Assembly (NCBI GenBank): GCA_035079385.1
Contig: JAVHKY010000054.1
Coordinates: 3,139,501 to 3,203,500, forward strand
Direction: 5' to 3'
Origin: Aspidiotus rigidus
Lineage: Eukaryota > Arthropoda > Insecta > Hemiptera > Diaspididae
DNA: 64,000 nt
The notes beneath the pieces were generated by a model, which saw nothing but the letters and a program-made list of their open reading frames with translations, did no database searches and had not been told where the DNA came from. Position 1 is the first letter of the stretch. Each line of letters begins with the position of its first letter. A program made the position numbers and the translations under genes. Below, in pieces: positions 34,920-44,613 of the stretch.

Positions 34920-35255
34920 GGAAGTATAATGATAGGTATGCGCATGTGATAAGAAAGGGATCATCGCCATGTTGATAAAGTCGAAGGAGGAGCAGTTTTA
35001 GAAGATTTCAGGAGGGCCGTGTGAGAAAAATTTAAATGTCAAACATTGAATTTTGGTTAATTAGAAAGATTATATCGATGAAAACAAGAAATTAGGGAAT
35101 TTCCTTCATTTTTTGTAGTTTAAATTCTTGTATTCCATGTTTGATGCTTAAAATTCTCTTAGGATACTACTCAGATTGCTCCTCCTTTGACTTTATCAAT
35201 GTGGTGACGATCCTATTCTTATCACTTGCGCATACCTATCTTATATAGTTCCCTA
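34920..35255. mobile_element. 336-bp fold-back MITE with 10-bp target duplication
   Basis: About 85 bp at each end pair with one another: ATAGGTATGCGCATGTGATA at 34933 on the left and TATCACTTGCGCATACCTAT on the right, continuing through TTGATAAAGTCGAAGGAGGA and its complement TCCTCCTTTGACTTTATCAA. ATTATACTAA is present at 34910-34919 and again at 35256-35265, a clear target-site duplication (8-10 bp, hAT-like in length). The interior is AT-rich and non-coding. Confidence 0.85.
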
Positions 35256-35462
35256 ATTATACTAAATCGGTTACATTCGATGTATCAATATGACCGATAT
35301 GTCTAATCGATATCAATATATTGATCCGATGACGTCACGATCTGATGACGTCATCGTCATAAGGGCTTGAATCTCGTCATTACCGGGCCAATACCCCACT
35401 CCCCTATTCAAAATAATATTAGAGACCAAATCCGAATTGGTCCGATTCAAACAAATGAAAAG

Positions 35463-35625
35463 ACATTAAAAATCCAATAAAATTTAAATAAAAAATTAAT
35501 TCTATTATAAATAAATTCAAAAATATTATAATACGAATTAAACCAAATCTACCTAATTTTAAAATAATAGAAGATAACAAAATTGAAAGAGAATATTTTT
35601 CGTATTATTAGCAGTTCACCAATAA
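35463..35625 (-). pseudogene. nad4: Mitochondrial nad4 fragment (numt)
   Basis: With the invertebrate mitochondrial code the minus strand reads IILKLGSFGLIRIMMFLNLF and then MELIFYLNFIGFLMS without a stop, AGA coding Ser. NADH dehydrogenase subunit 4 has the conserved block ILLKLGGYGLLR...SLxGGxxxS at this place. Only about 55 codons are present. The composition is strongly A/T, unlike the flanks, and homology stops near 35463 where nuclear-looking sequence resumes. It is a separate insertion from the cox1/cox2 block 5.5 kb away. Confidence 0.72.
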
Positions 35626-35629
35626 TCGA

Positions 35630-36300
35630 GCTCCTTGTCGAGAGGAAAGCTGCGGGATCAAAATAAGAAAGAGGATAACGACTGATCAAGAGCCTTCACA
35701 GGTCAAGCTGGAGGCCTGGCACTCCTTGCTTGAGAATGGAAAGCGAGAATTGCTCAGAGTGAGCTAGGCAAATGAACGATCTGTGTATTAATAGGCGACT
35801 TTGATTAGTGGATGGATTGAGACCACGGTCAGCTCAGCTTTTACCTGACGCAGGTGTTAGCAGCCATAGGTGCTTCAACAGCAGTCGCCTGGCAAGCGAA
35901 AGATCTCGAGTCCGGATCCTGACGAGGTGGTCGAATTTTTCGTTGGAGTTCATCATTTACCAACGACCCCCCTTTTCCAACAACTACCTTTATGAGAAAT
36001 TGAGGAGAGTTGAGCAGTCAAAGTGTTGGCACTGTGATCAAGGGCGGGATGATGGACCACAGCACACCTTATTTGAGTGTCAAGCATAGAGACATAAACA
36101 GGGCAAGCCAAGTTAGTCTCTCCAAGAGATTGGGGTGGATGAAGCGCTTGCTCCGAGTAGCCTGATAGCCATCGTGCAAAGTTCCGAAGAAGCAATTAGG
36201 AACCAGGTGTCTGCATTTTCGCAGCGATAGTCATGAAGAAGTAGGTGGACACGGAATCGAATAGGTAAAGGCAGAGGCAAGTTATACACCATCCACATAC
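35630..36300 (+). mobile_element. R1-like LINE C-terminal end, copy 1
   Basis: Decayed plus-strand coding sequence: an IELL-type start near 35625, FLPDAGVSSHRCF in place of the usual LTGHGCF block, then YEKLRRVEQSKCWHCDQGRD followed by DGPQHTLFECQA. The zinc-like motif is C-x2-C-x9-H-x4-C, as in the C-terminal tails of R1/I-superfamily LINEs. A parallel copy lies at 49735-50300, collinear except for 35885-35978, which is extra here. After the motif, EALAPSSLIAIVQSSEEAIR and NQVSAF continue the usual LINE tail. Stops and frameshifts make it non-functional. Confidence 0.7.
35885..35978. mobile_element. About 95-bp insertion within the R1-like LINE tail
   Basis: Relative to 49735-50300, where CTTCAACAAGCACCTCCATG is continuous, this copy has about 95 extra bases between CTTCAACAG and CCAACAACTACC. 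A TTC(C)AACA word flanks it on both sides, a possible target duplication. The insert contains GATCTCGAGTCCGGATCCTG, vaguely like a tRNA T-arm/B-box, so a SINE piece is possible. The identity is unresolved. Confidence 0.4.
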
Positions 36301-36316
36301 AAATGATACTCTGGAG

Positions 36317-38330
36317 CAGCGCTTCTCAAACTGTGGTACATGTACCACTAGTGGCACGCGAAGAGGTTTGAAGTGGTACGTGACACAATCACTCAAAATG
36401 ATGAAAAAAATTAATGAAATTGAAATAGGCATGAAAGTACGAGAAATATAAGATTATAGGCACTTCGTGTACAAAGCTACGAGTAAGTTTAGATAAATCA
36501 AGGTCAAAAAGTTTCGTGTTTGAAAAGGAGAAAAGCATTAATTTGCATGAAAATTGTATATGTGTCGGATGATTGGAGTGACGAATGTTGCGTTGAGGTC
36601 ATTGAGAAGATTTGAACCGATCGAATTAAATGTTTGTATTGTCTGGACTTCTTCAATACGATTCATGAGATTTCCTTTGGAACCAAGATGATTCAATTTC
36701 CCGACGAGTTCGTTTATTTCTGTTTATTTCGGATTATTTCTGCATTAACTTATTTGCTTCGTTAACTTGTTTAATTTTTTGAAAATGTCGTTGCGAAAGT
36801 GGGTTTTGAAAACCTCATCTCAAATCGATTCAAGTGATCCTAGTCCTGATATAGAAAGTCGGAAACGTGCTGCGACAGACGAGTGTACAGAGGTTCGTCC
36901 TGTCAAGATAGCGAAAATATTGAAACCTACATCCATCAGTTCAGGTAGGTAGGAAATATGATACCTCTTACTTAGCTTTTGGATTCACCTTCACACTTAA
37001 GGAACACGAGCATATTCCGCAATGCGTCATTTGTGGTAAAACTCTCACCAATAGAAGCATGAAGCCCTCTCTGCTATCACGACATTTGAAATCTGCTCAT
37101 CCTAATTGAGTAATAAACCAGAAGCATATTTTCAGCGGAAGTTGAAAAATTTGACTGCAATGAAGACGAAAGTGACTACCTTTTCAAAAGTGAACCTTCA
37201 GGCTCTTGAAGCCTCTTATCGTGTTAGTTGACGAATCGCCGAAGGCGGGAAGCCGCATACGGATGCTGAAAATATTGTTCTACCATGCGCAAAGGATATA
37301 GTGAGGTCAATGTTCGGTGAAAAGGAAGCGAGCGTTCTGGATAAAATTCCCTTGTCTAACGATACAGTCTCTCGACGCATTTCTGACATGGCGGTAGATG
37401 TGGGAGAGCAGCTGATTGAAGAATGGCATTCAAGCCAATATTTTGCACTTCAAATGGATGAGACCACAGACATTCGCAATGTAGCGCAGTTGATAGCATT
37501 TGTAAGGTATAAAATTGAAAGCGGCATTAAAGAGGAGTACCTATTTTGCCTATCACTGGAGTCATGCACGACTGCATCTGAAATTTTTGAAGTGACTGAT
37601 AAGTACATGAAGTGTCATGAAGTGGACTGGAAGAAGTGCATTGGATTTTGCTCAGATGGGGCGAGGGCAATGACCGGCATACACCGTGGTGTTGCAGTGA
37701 GAATTAAGGCGATTGCTTCTGATGATTTTAAAATTTCCCACTGTTGTATCCATCGACATGCTCTCGTTTCTAAGACACTGTCCCCTTCCTTCAAGTTGGT
37801 GCTTGACCAAGTAGTCAAGGTAGTCAATTTCATCGTAGCCCGTGCTAAAAATACAAGACTATTTAAAATTTTATGTGACGAAATGGGGAGTGAGCACACG
37901 CATCTCCTGATGTATACCGAAGTTAGATGGCTCTCTCGAGGAAAAGTCTTGAACCGTATCCTTGAACTTCGACGTGAAGTGCACCTATTTCTTTTGGATA
38001 CTTCCGTAGAATTTGCACATTATTTTGAAGATGAAACCTGGTTAAAACGTATGGCGTACTTGGCTGCTATCTTTTCTCTGCTGAATAAAACTAATTTGGA
38101 ATTGCAAGGTCAACATGTGAACCCCTTTCTACTGAAGGCCAAAATTGAAGCATTCAAGAAGAAAATGTCTTACTTACTAAGCGACCTACAAAAAAATGAG
38201 TTTAATTATCTGCCTGAATTACGAGATTTCATCGAAGATCAAGAGCTGACAGTACCGGAAAGTCTAATTGCGGAGATAAAATCGCACTGTGAGGAATTGG
38301 TCATTAAATGTACTGAATAGGAAAAAAACC
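36317..38330 (+). mobile_element. hAT element copy A, 3'-truncated
   Basis: The left terminus CAGCGCTTCTCAAACTGTGG at 36317 is a hAT-type end and agrees with the retained terminus of copy B at 59872 over CAGCGCTTCTCAAACT. The coding part 36785-38320 follows. Similarity to copy B stops abruptly after TGTACTGAATA at 38320, so the right third of the element, including the dimerisation domain and right terminus, is missing. Confidence 0.85.
36785..38320 (+). pseudogene. hAT (ZBED-like) transposase, copy A, broken
   Basis: Collinear with copy B. A BED zinc finger (CVICGKT...SRHLKSAH; C-x2-C-x16-H-x4-H) at 37020-37100 is followed by the catalytic core: QMDETTDI (first Asp) and FCSDGARAMTG (second Asp), and an internal CCIHRHALVSK block. 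Lesions by comparison with copy B: a GTAG four-base duplication near 36950, a one-base deletion near 37105 that restores frame, a TGA codon near 37229, and loss of everything after 38320. The open part is 37301-38320. In intact hAT elements the BED finger binds transposon ends and the RNase-H-fold core cuts them. This copy cannot make the C-terminal hATC dimerisation domain. Sequence agreement with B is very high, so the family moved recently. Confidence 0.9.
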
Positions 38331-38401
38331 ATTCTAGGGATTCATTGAAGACAAAAAAATGAAGAGAAACCATCAGCAATTCAGCTCAAAGTTGTTCTAG
38401 T

Positions 38402-38553
38402 CAGGCGCGTACACAAGGGGGTGTTTTGGGCTGAAGATGAGAGGCCGCAGCAATCTTTCTGTACTTTCAAAAAAAAGATATAATTATATTGTTCGCATTA
38501 TCTTTAAAAATATTTAAACACCCCTCCGAAATCTATTTCTGCCTAGGCGCGTC
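38402..38553. mobile_element. Possible short TIR element with CAGGCGCGTA end
   Basis: CAGGCGCGTACACAAGGGGGTG at 38403 and, inverted, ACACCCCTCC...CTAGGCGCG near 38518-38550 resemble the ends of hAT-type MITEs (CAGGGGCGTA-x-CC-AGGGGG). The inverse match is imperfect, so this is tentative. Confidence 0.35.
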
Positions 38554-38564
38554 AGTTCCTGATA

Positions 38565-38945
38565 AGTGTCGGAGTTCGCGTGCCAGGAGCACTGCGACTT
38601 GACAGTTTCCAAGCTAAGGGGTTTTCGCCAAGGATCCGAAAGGCTCGATAACGTTGTCGGAAGAAACAATAATTATGGACACGCAACCCGCACCCACTCC
38701 AATATGGAGGATGGACGGCCAGGCGCGGATCCACGGGGGGGGGGGATGGGGGAAATTTCCCCCCCCCAAATCCCCCAAAAAACCAAAAAAACAACAAAAA
38801 ATCTGTAGTATCGAAGAAAATGTAAAAAAAAAAAAAAAAAAAAAAGGTCCTTTAAACTTTTTTTGGATTATTTCCCCTCCCAAAGTGATCGTCTGGATCC
38901 GCGCCTGGACGGCTGCACATGAGACACAATCGATACATCAAGAGC
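38565..38945. repeat. Dispersed non-coding repeat (related copy at 50375-50640)
   Basis: GGAGCACTGCGACTTGACAG, AAGGGGTTTTCGCCAAGG, GTTGTCGGAAGAAACAA, ACACGCAACCCGCACCC and GGCTGCACATGAG occur in the same order as GGGGCACTGCAACTTGG, AAGGGGGTCGCC, GTTGGAGGAAACAAAA, ATACGCAACCCCCATGG and GAGCTGCACATGCG at 50400-50585. The second copy follows an R1-like LINE tail, so the repeat may be a LINE 3' UTR. Here it is interrupted by the TIR element at 38719-38908. Confidence 0.65.
38719..38908. mobile_element. 190-bp TIR element inserted in the dispersed repeat
   Basis: The ends CCAGGCGCGGATCCA and TGGATCCGCGCCTGG are perfect inverted repeats of 15 bp. The interior is low complexity (G-run, C-run, poly(A)), and ACGG flanks both sides. 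The paralogous repeat at 50550-50580 (GGAGGAACGGCGGAGCTGCA) has nothing between these flanks and so acts as an empty site. There is no coding capacity; the ORFs through it are low complexity. Confidence 0.85.
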
Positions 38946-41900
38946 GGGAACTTGAAAAAATTTAATTTTAAGGGAAACCCGTACAGAAGAGTTCCGAACT
39001 TCGAACTGAGTATACAAAGAGCGAGAGACTTACATTTTCACCATACGGCGAAGTTTAACTTTTGAACTACACTGTTTGTACGAGGCAGTGGCTTTCGAAA
39101 AATTCCCATTGTTAAGATGGTATCTTCGTAAAAAATTTCATGTCCTTCAATTTTGATAAAAGCTATTTCCAAATAAAACCATTACGTGCGGAAATTCAGC
39201 CAAAAAATCATTTTATGGGTTGGATTTTCGTCTGCGAGAGAGGAACTTACATCGGAGGGATGGCGAGTTTTCATATGTTCTTTGGGAACCAGTCCTCGAT
39301 AGTTCCCACAACTCTTGCAACAATTTTTTCTTTTATTTCTTCTTCTTGTTTTTAATATTGCTAGACTGTTTTCAATTGCTCTGACTCATTTTTTTTTTCA
39401 GGATTAGTAAATTTTGCACCGATCATCAACTATACAACCATGTTTCACTCGTAGACTAGTATGAAAATTTCTTCAATGGGAAGCTGAACGAGAGTAAGTA
39501 AATTTCAAGCAAATGGTACTCACGCAGACTCGATCTCAATATGACACGCATACTTGCGAAGTACGCGCAGTCATAAATAAGCATCCAATCACATGAGTGG
39601 ATTGAAAGCGACCGCACGATAGGAAAACGTTTTAAGGAGTACCGTTTTCGCTAAAGTATTGCCCGAGTAAATCAGACGATAGAACAGAAATTTCATTCAT
39701 CTAACTACCTCTCAGCGAGATCGGTTGCTCCAATGGAGGTAGATTTTAGGGAACATAGAGGGAGTGTAATGCCATAAAAAACCTAAAGGTTACGAACATG
39801 ATCTCGGCACAGGTCATCAAATCTCCGCGAAGAGATTTGCTTTTTAAAACTAACTCGCATCAATCCAATTAGAGATAGTGCTTCTCGTCTGTTTTTGCGG
39901 TTAAATTCAATTGTTTTGGAACATACACAGATGGAAGTGGTTTCGAGCAATTTATTACGCGAGTAACGATGTCAGAATTTAATACTCTTAACATTTCAAG
40001 TTGATTGATATCACGCGACTTGATAGTCGGTCTATCGACTTTTGACGGTTAAAAGGAGTTTAAGGTGGCAAGATGCCACCGACACCGAAAGAGACCGAAT
40101 GAAAAACAATCTCATCGACACTCGAGATCAAAGCGAACAGCGAGCTGCATTAACACGAACGTTATTGAAAATTTCTCTTTTCGCATACAAAATTGACCTG
40201 GGTTATACTGAAGATTTCTAGCTTATAATTTTCACGAACTCATCGTATAACGTTTAAACAGAACTCTAGTGGGGAATTCGCTATCATTATTATTCTCATA
40301 ACGAGAGGAAGATCGCGAAATATATAACAAGACGGAGGTTGCGAAATTGAAAGAGTCGAGAAGGAGACAAAATTTCTTCACGAATAAAGGGATTAGAATG
40401 AGAGAAAAAAAAAGTGAGAAAAAGAAAAGAATAAATAAATAAATAAAACGCGGGTAGGTACGAGGGAAGGGGGAATTCTCATTAGAACAACGCTGAATTC
40501 AGGATTATATTTGTGCGCGCTCGAGAGCTAAATTATTTTTCGAATAAAAATTAAAAAGTACGAACTACTTCAAAGAATATTTTTGCTTTCAAAGTTTATT
40601 TTACCGAAGGTTTTTTTGAATAATTGTCAAACGAAATGACCTCTTATATATTAATATATTCACCTCGAATACGGAATTATGAGTTATTAAATCTGAAGAT
40701 CGAAAGTGACGAGAGCGAAAACCGAGTCCGAAAGTTGATGCTCCGAACTCGAACTTTCGCCGTTTTACTCGCTTTACTTCTTTTCTTTCTTTTTCTTCCT
40801 GTCTTTAATCCGATTTACGTTTTGCCGCAACGCAAACTCGTTAGAGATTTTTAAATATTTACTTACGAGTTTTCGCCAGCCTACACATAGAATTTACATT
40901 CACTTCGTTATAGACCTCAACTGGGTTACACCCGTCGAGAAGTTTTTCGCCTTCAAAATTCTGCGATGACAACAACGCGTTAACCCGGTGAGCAGGTTTC
41001 CACGACGTATTAATTGTCCAATCGGTAGCCCACATATTCCACACTTCGACAGCAAATGTAGCGTGATAACTTCATAACAATGGCGAACCCTTCCTGGTTC
41101 CGAGTGATGCTGTCTGCGAGCGTGCAAAATGCTTTCCAAAAACGGACGTTTACGTCCATCAATCATCATTTATCTTCTCGCTGATTACAAAAATCTATTC
41201 AGGAAGAAGAAATTTTATATCGATGGCAGATATACTCACTACTATATATATGCATGCACGTTAGATTTCCTAATCCTCTGTACAATACGTTGTGAACACT
41301 TTCTATTGCGAAGAAATTCAATGCTGGATCAGCCTCAACCACCTTACCCTCGTGGCCGCACAATTGTTGTTTACGTTCCATAATACCCTGTTCTGTTTTA
41401 ACCGCGATAAGACCTCCAAGACCAAGCATCTCCATCTATCGGTAAGGTAATTGAAAAATGCTCGCGCGTGACGGATAGACCTATACGATTACATAATGCG
41501 AAGGGAAGAAAGTTTGAAAATTGAATTTGAATCGCGCGTGTATGCGGACGAAAATCGAAATTCGTAGACACGAGGCTTCGATAAAAACAGGTGTGTAAGA
41601 ACATACATACATATAAACCGATGCGTCTTTTCGTTGTACATCATTCGCCAATCAAAGTCAAATTCGGTTTAGCAAAAAAGAAAGAAGTCGTCGCGAATAA
41701 TCTAAAAAATCTCTTCTTTCTTTGGCGGCAAAACATTTCCCCAGTAAATTTTCATATACCGCTGTCAATCTATATTTACATATTAATAAGCAGCTTCCCT
41801 ACTGATTCACCCCTTTCTCAATTTTCTACTAATTTAACCCTATTTTATTTCAATCCGGCGAGCGGGACCACAAGCTCACGAATTGCGGTCAATAAAAATC

Positions 41901-42044
41901 ATTTTTCCTCCTCTTCCTTTCGTAACGTACGAAGAAGAGACAAAATAAACATGTCAAAATTACAAAAAATAATGACGTATGTACCGACGAAATAAGAGAA
42001 ACTTGATATCTCGAATCAGCTTCGATATTTTTATTATAATCAGG
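38946..42044. other. Gene-poor stretch
   Basis: No recognisable gene. A 76-codon plus ORF (40624-40854) with a hydrophobic stretch (FAVLLALLLFFLFLPVF) and a 134-codon plus ORF (41591-41995) have no supporting context. Sequence near 40370-40450 is A/G-rich. If the window has host regulatory or intronic sequence, this is a candidate region because it is comparatively free of repeats. Confidence 0.35.
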
Positions 42045-42500
42045 CGAGTCATTCCAAAACAACACTGAGAAAAAAGAACAGTTATTTCTACGGCTAGATT
42101 AGTGAAATATTCCAATATTATAGTAAATTTTATCAAAAAACAGTAAAATTTACTCAGACAACTTGAAAAATTACCCGTGGCAGCGGTGAGTGACATGCAC
42201 AGTAAAATTTTTTGTGACGGTAGGGCATTTTTCACTGCAAGTGTAGAGTTTTTTCTCTTGAGCAAAAAGTAGAATTTACTTCGAGACACTGTGAAATAGA
42301 GCCAGCTTTTCCAATAGTATTTTTTCCACACCTGACAGTGAAATATCCTGCTCAGTGATGTCAATATTTACTTTTTGGCAGTAAAAACCCCCGATTCCAC
42401 TGCGCGCGGTATTTTTTACTGCGTCAACATAGTCTAATTTTTCTGTTCCCAGGGTATTTTTTACTGATTCATCGGGAAAATTGTAACAGTCTTGATTTAA
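42045..42500. repeat. Degenerate CAGTAAAATTTACT-type repeat
   Basis: The words CAGTAAAATTT, CAGTGAAATAT, TAGAATTTACT, TATTTTTTACTG and GGCAGTAAAAACC recur in both orientations across 450 bp, together with CTCAGTGATGTC. Both minus-strand ORFs here are shaped by these words. It resembles the subterminal part of a non-autonomous element; the limits are unclear. Confidence 0.45.
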
Positions 42501-42883
42501 CATCCAAATTTTTAAATTCATTTGCATCGTACGCTTCCAAGAGTATAGTTGCGCGTACCTCTCCTCAACGATTAAGATAACTCTGAGAGTAATTTGATTG
42601 ATATTCTTGAGAGGTGTAACTAAATAATTATGTTCAAAAATATTATTCCTCAGTTCTAATTGTTTGTGTCGTATACCGGTATTAATTGTGAATGTTTTAT
42701 CAATTCGAGACTTTGAGTGAAGTGTTTTTACAGTCGTATTCTTGAACGTTGCTCTATTTGTGAGAAACCCTTATACGTACGACCAAATAAGGTGTACTGA
42801 AGCACTGAAAGAAGATTTCACTTGTTTTGGGAAAGAATCCTGAAAATTTCGAGACAAACCACTTCCTTTCCTCCAGCTCTTTT

Positions 42884-43509
42884 TCAAGTTTTGAGTTTAA
42901 TATTCTCAAGTAGGAATTCTGATTCCATGGTTTTACTGGTTTTTCCATTTGGTGACAATGAAAGAGAGTCATCGCTGCTGCTGGTATTAAGGCATCGCTT
43001 CTGTCGTACGTGTGCAGTATCTAGTTCGGTGTTGACGTTGCTTTTGCTTTGTTGTACAGTGCTAGTTGAATTGGCAAAGAGGTAGTTCTCTTCTTCATTG
43101 CTTTCTTTGTCTTTTTCAACACTTTCTCTAGCTTTACCTGAATCCGACATCTCAGGTATTGCGTGAGATATATTTCTTTGGGCTGAGTAGATATGATTCA
43201 ACATTGCTAGATTTTCATTGAATCTACGAGCTTTGTAATCTTTTAGGTTTTCTTCTGACCTTCTCACAAGTTCAAAATTGACTCCAATTATGGCAGAGTA
43301 TCTGTTTATTTGCATCTTTAATAGTGATGAATCAACTTGCAATTGAGTTCCGTGTGGCTGCGGAGTCACTTGGTCCTGTGTCAGTTGGGTGGAATACGTT
43401 GCCTCATGGTTTGATGAAGATAGCCAGTGAGCTGAGCGCATTACTCCTCCGGTTACCGGGTCCCCACATCCGAAATGGGTAGATTCATCTTCTTTATTCT
43501 TGTCTGTCA
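42884..43509 (-). CDS. Uncharacterised 208-aa ORF next to a Penelope-like remnant
   Basis: The frame is open from 43774, but I start at the Met at 43509 (MTDKNKEDESTHF) because the upstream part overlaps the probable Penelope-like tail in another frame. The predicted protein is polar, rich in Ser, Asn, Glu and Lys, with a mid-part of coiled-coil character (residues about 65-120, INRYSAIIGVNFELVRRSEE) and a low-complexity serine-rich C-terminus. I recognise no domain. It may be an accessory ORF of a transposon or part of a host exon. Its length without stops in AT-rich DNA is notable but not proof of coding. Confidence 0.35.
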
Positions 43510-44140
43510 TATTTGTTCTTGGTTTGCGTTGGCGGGAGTCTTGCAGTACCCTACAACCATGCTCTGCTGCTTGGGCCAGGGCATGGAGGGCTTCCAGAGA
43601 GTGAGATTTGGGTGACAAGTACCTAACCCCGGTAGAGAAATATACTCGCGAAGAGTAAAGAACACAAATACTAGAACCGCAATAAAAACAAACAATCCGA
43701 GCGCTTTCGGCTAAACAGCCATTCTCACGGTATAGAAAGCGACTAAACCCAACACCAACAAGAACGAGTAACAACGAACGAGGAGGTCATGACTGAACCA
43801 GCGAGTCATCGAAATGTGAATCATTCTCATAGACTAATTCAATCAATCCCTCCTCAGGAATGTACCTGTTCAACACGGTAATGCCTTTAATGTTTCGGTG
43901 ACGATGAATTTCAATCTCTTCTAATGCTAAGCGCCTAAAATATGATTTTTCCCTGTGGAGGAGAACTTCAGATCCCTCTTTCAGGCTATGACCACATTCA
44001 ATTAAGTGGTCAGCAAACGCCGACTCCCCTACTTTTCTTTTTTCCCAGGCTTTCCTGTGTTCGGCTTCGGTTACAGGAGGGCGCGAGTAGATACCCACAT
44101 GGTCCTGGAGCGGTGGTGACGCTCCACTACAGTTGATATT
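43507..44140 (-). mobile_element. Penelope-like element remnant: GIY-YIG endonuclease end
   Basis: The minus-strand ORF 43787-44098 reads AWEKRKVGESAFADHLIECG, then VLLHREKSYFRRLALEEIEI. Downstream halves of GIY-YIG endonucleases in Penelope-like elements have the pattern SA.A.H...GH......L..E.....R...E..EI. After its stop, a further open stretch (43507-43695; FVFIAVLVFVFFTLREYISL) is hydrophobic and probably belongs to the element's tail. The YIG core itself is not visible upstream. Family knowledge: the GIY-YIG nuclease nicks target DNA for the Penelope reverse transcriptase. This copy lacks the polymerase. Confidence 0.55.
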
Positions 44141-44613
44141 TTAGGAAGAGGATAGTATGGAGCAGTGCAATAAGGTGCAAGGAAAACAGGGTGTAAGAAA
44201 TAGGAGTCACAATTGCAGGAAGAGTATGAAGGATATAGGAGGCAGTGGTATATCTGCAGGAGCCTAGCCGCTTTTAGTTTAATGATTCTGCTTGTGCCTC
44301 ACGCCCAGAACGCCTGTTACCAGAAGAACCCATAGTGCATGGGGTAGCCATGACGCACCGGATTGCGTTCCTAACTTGCCCCATGCGAACTCAGCATATG
44401 AGTATTCCCGCAGAAACTATCGTAAACCCTCTCACCACGATAGGGTAGCAGCTAGACCTGATATATCCACAGTTATGTACCTCAACACTGGGTTGTGTGC
44501 CTCCCCTTGTGAATACACCCACGAGAGGCGAAAATTTCCTGTAAGTACCCCCAGGTTACCCACTAAAAAAAAAGGAAAAAGAGCGCGCGATGCGAAAAAA
44601 TTGAAAACATGAC
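44141..44613. other. Unassigned stretch
   Basis: A 106-codon plus ORF (44292-44612) is basic and without recognisable homology; it may be the far side of the Penelope-like element. No other signal. Confidence 0.35.

Noticed and set aside
38552..38965. Overlapping ORFs on both strands with Gly/Pro/Lys runs
   Set aside because: They cross G-runs, C-runs and a poly(A) tract inside a non-coding 190-bp TIR element.
42884..43774. Single 296-codon protein starting at 43774
   Set aside because: The first 88 codons overlap, in a different frame, the probable tail of the Penelope-like element; I prefer the internal Met at 43509.
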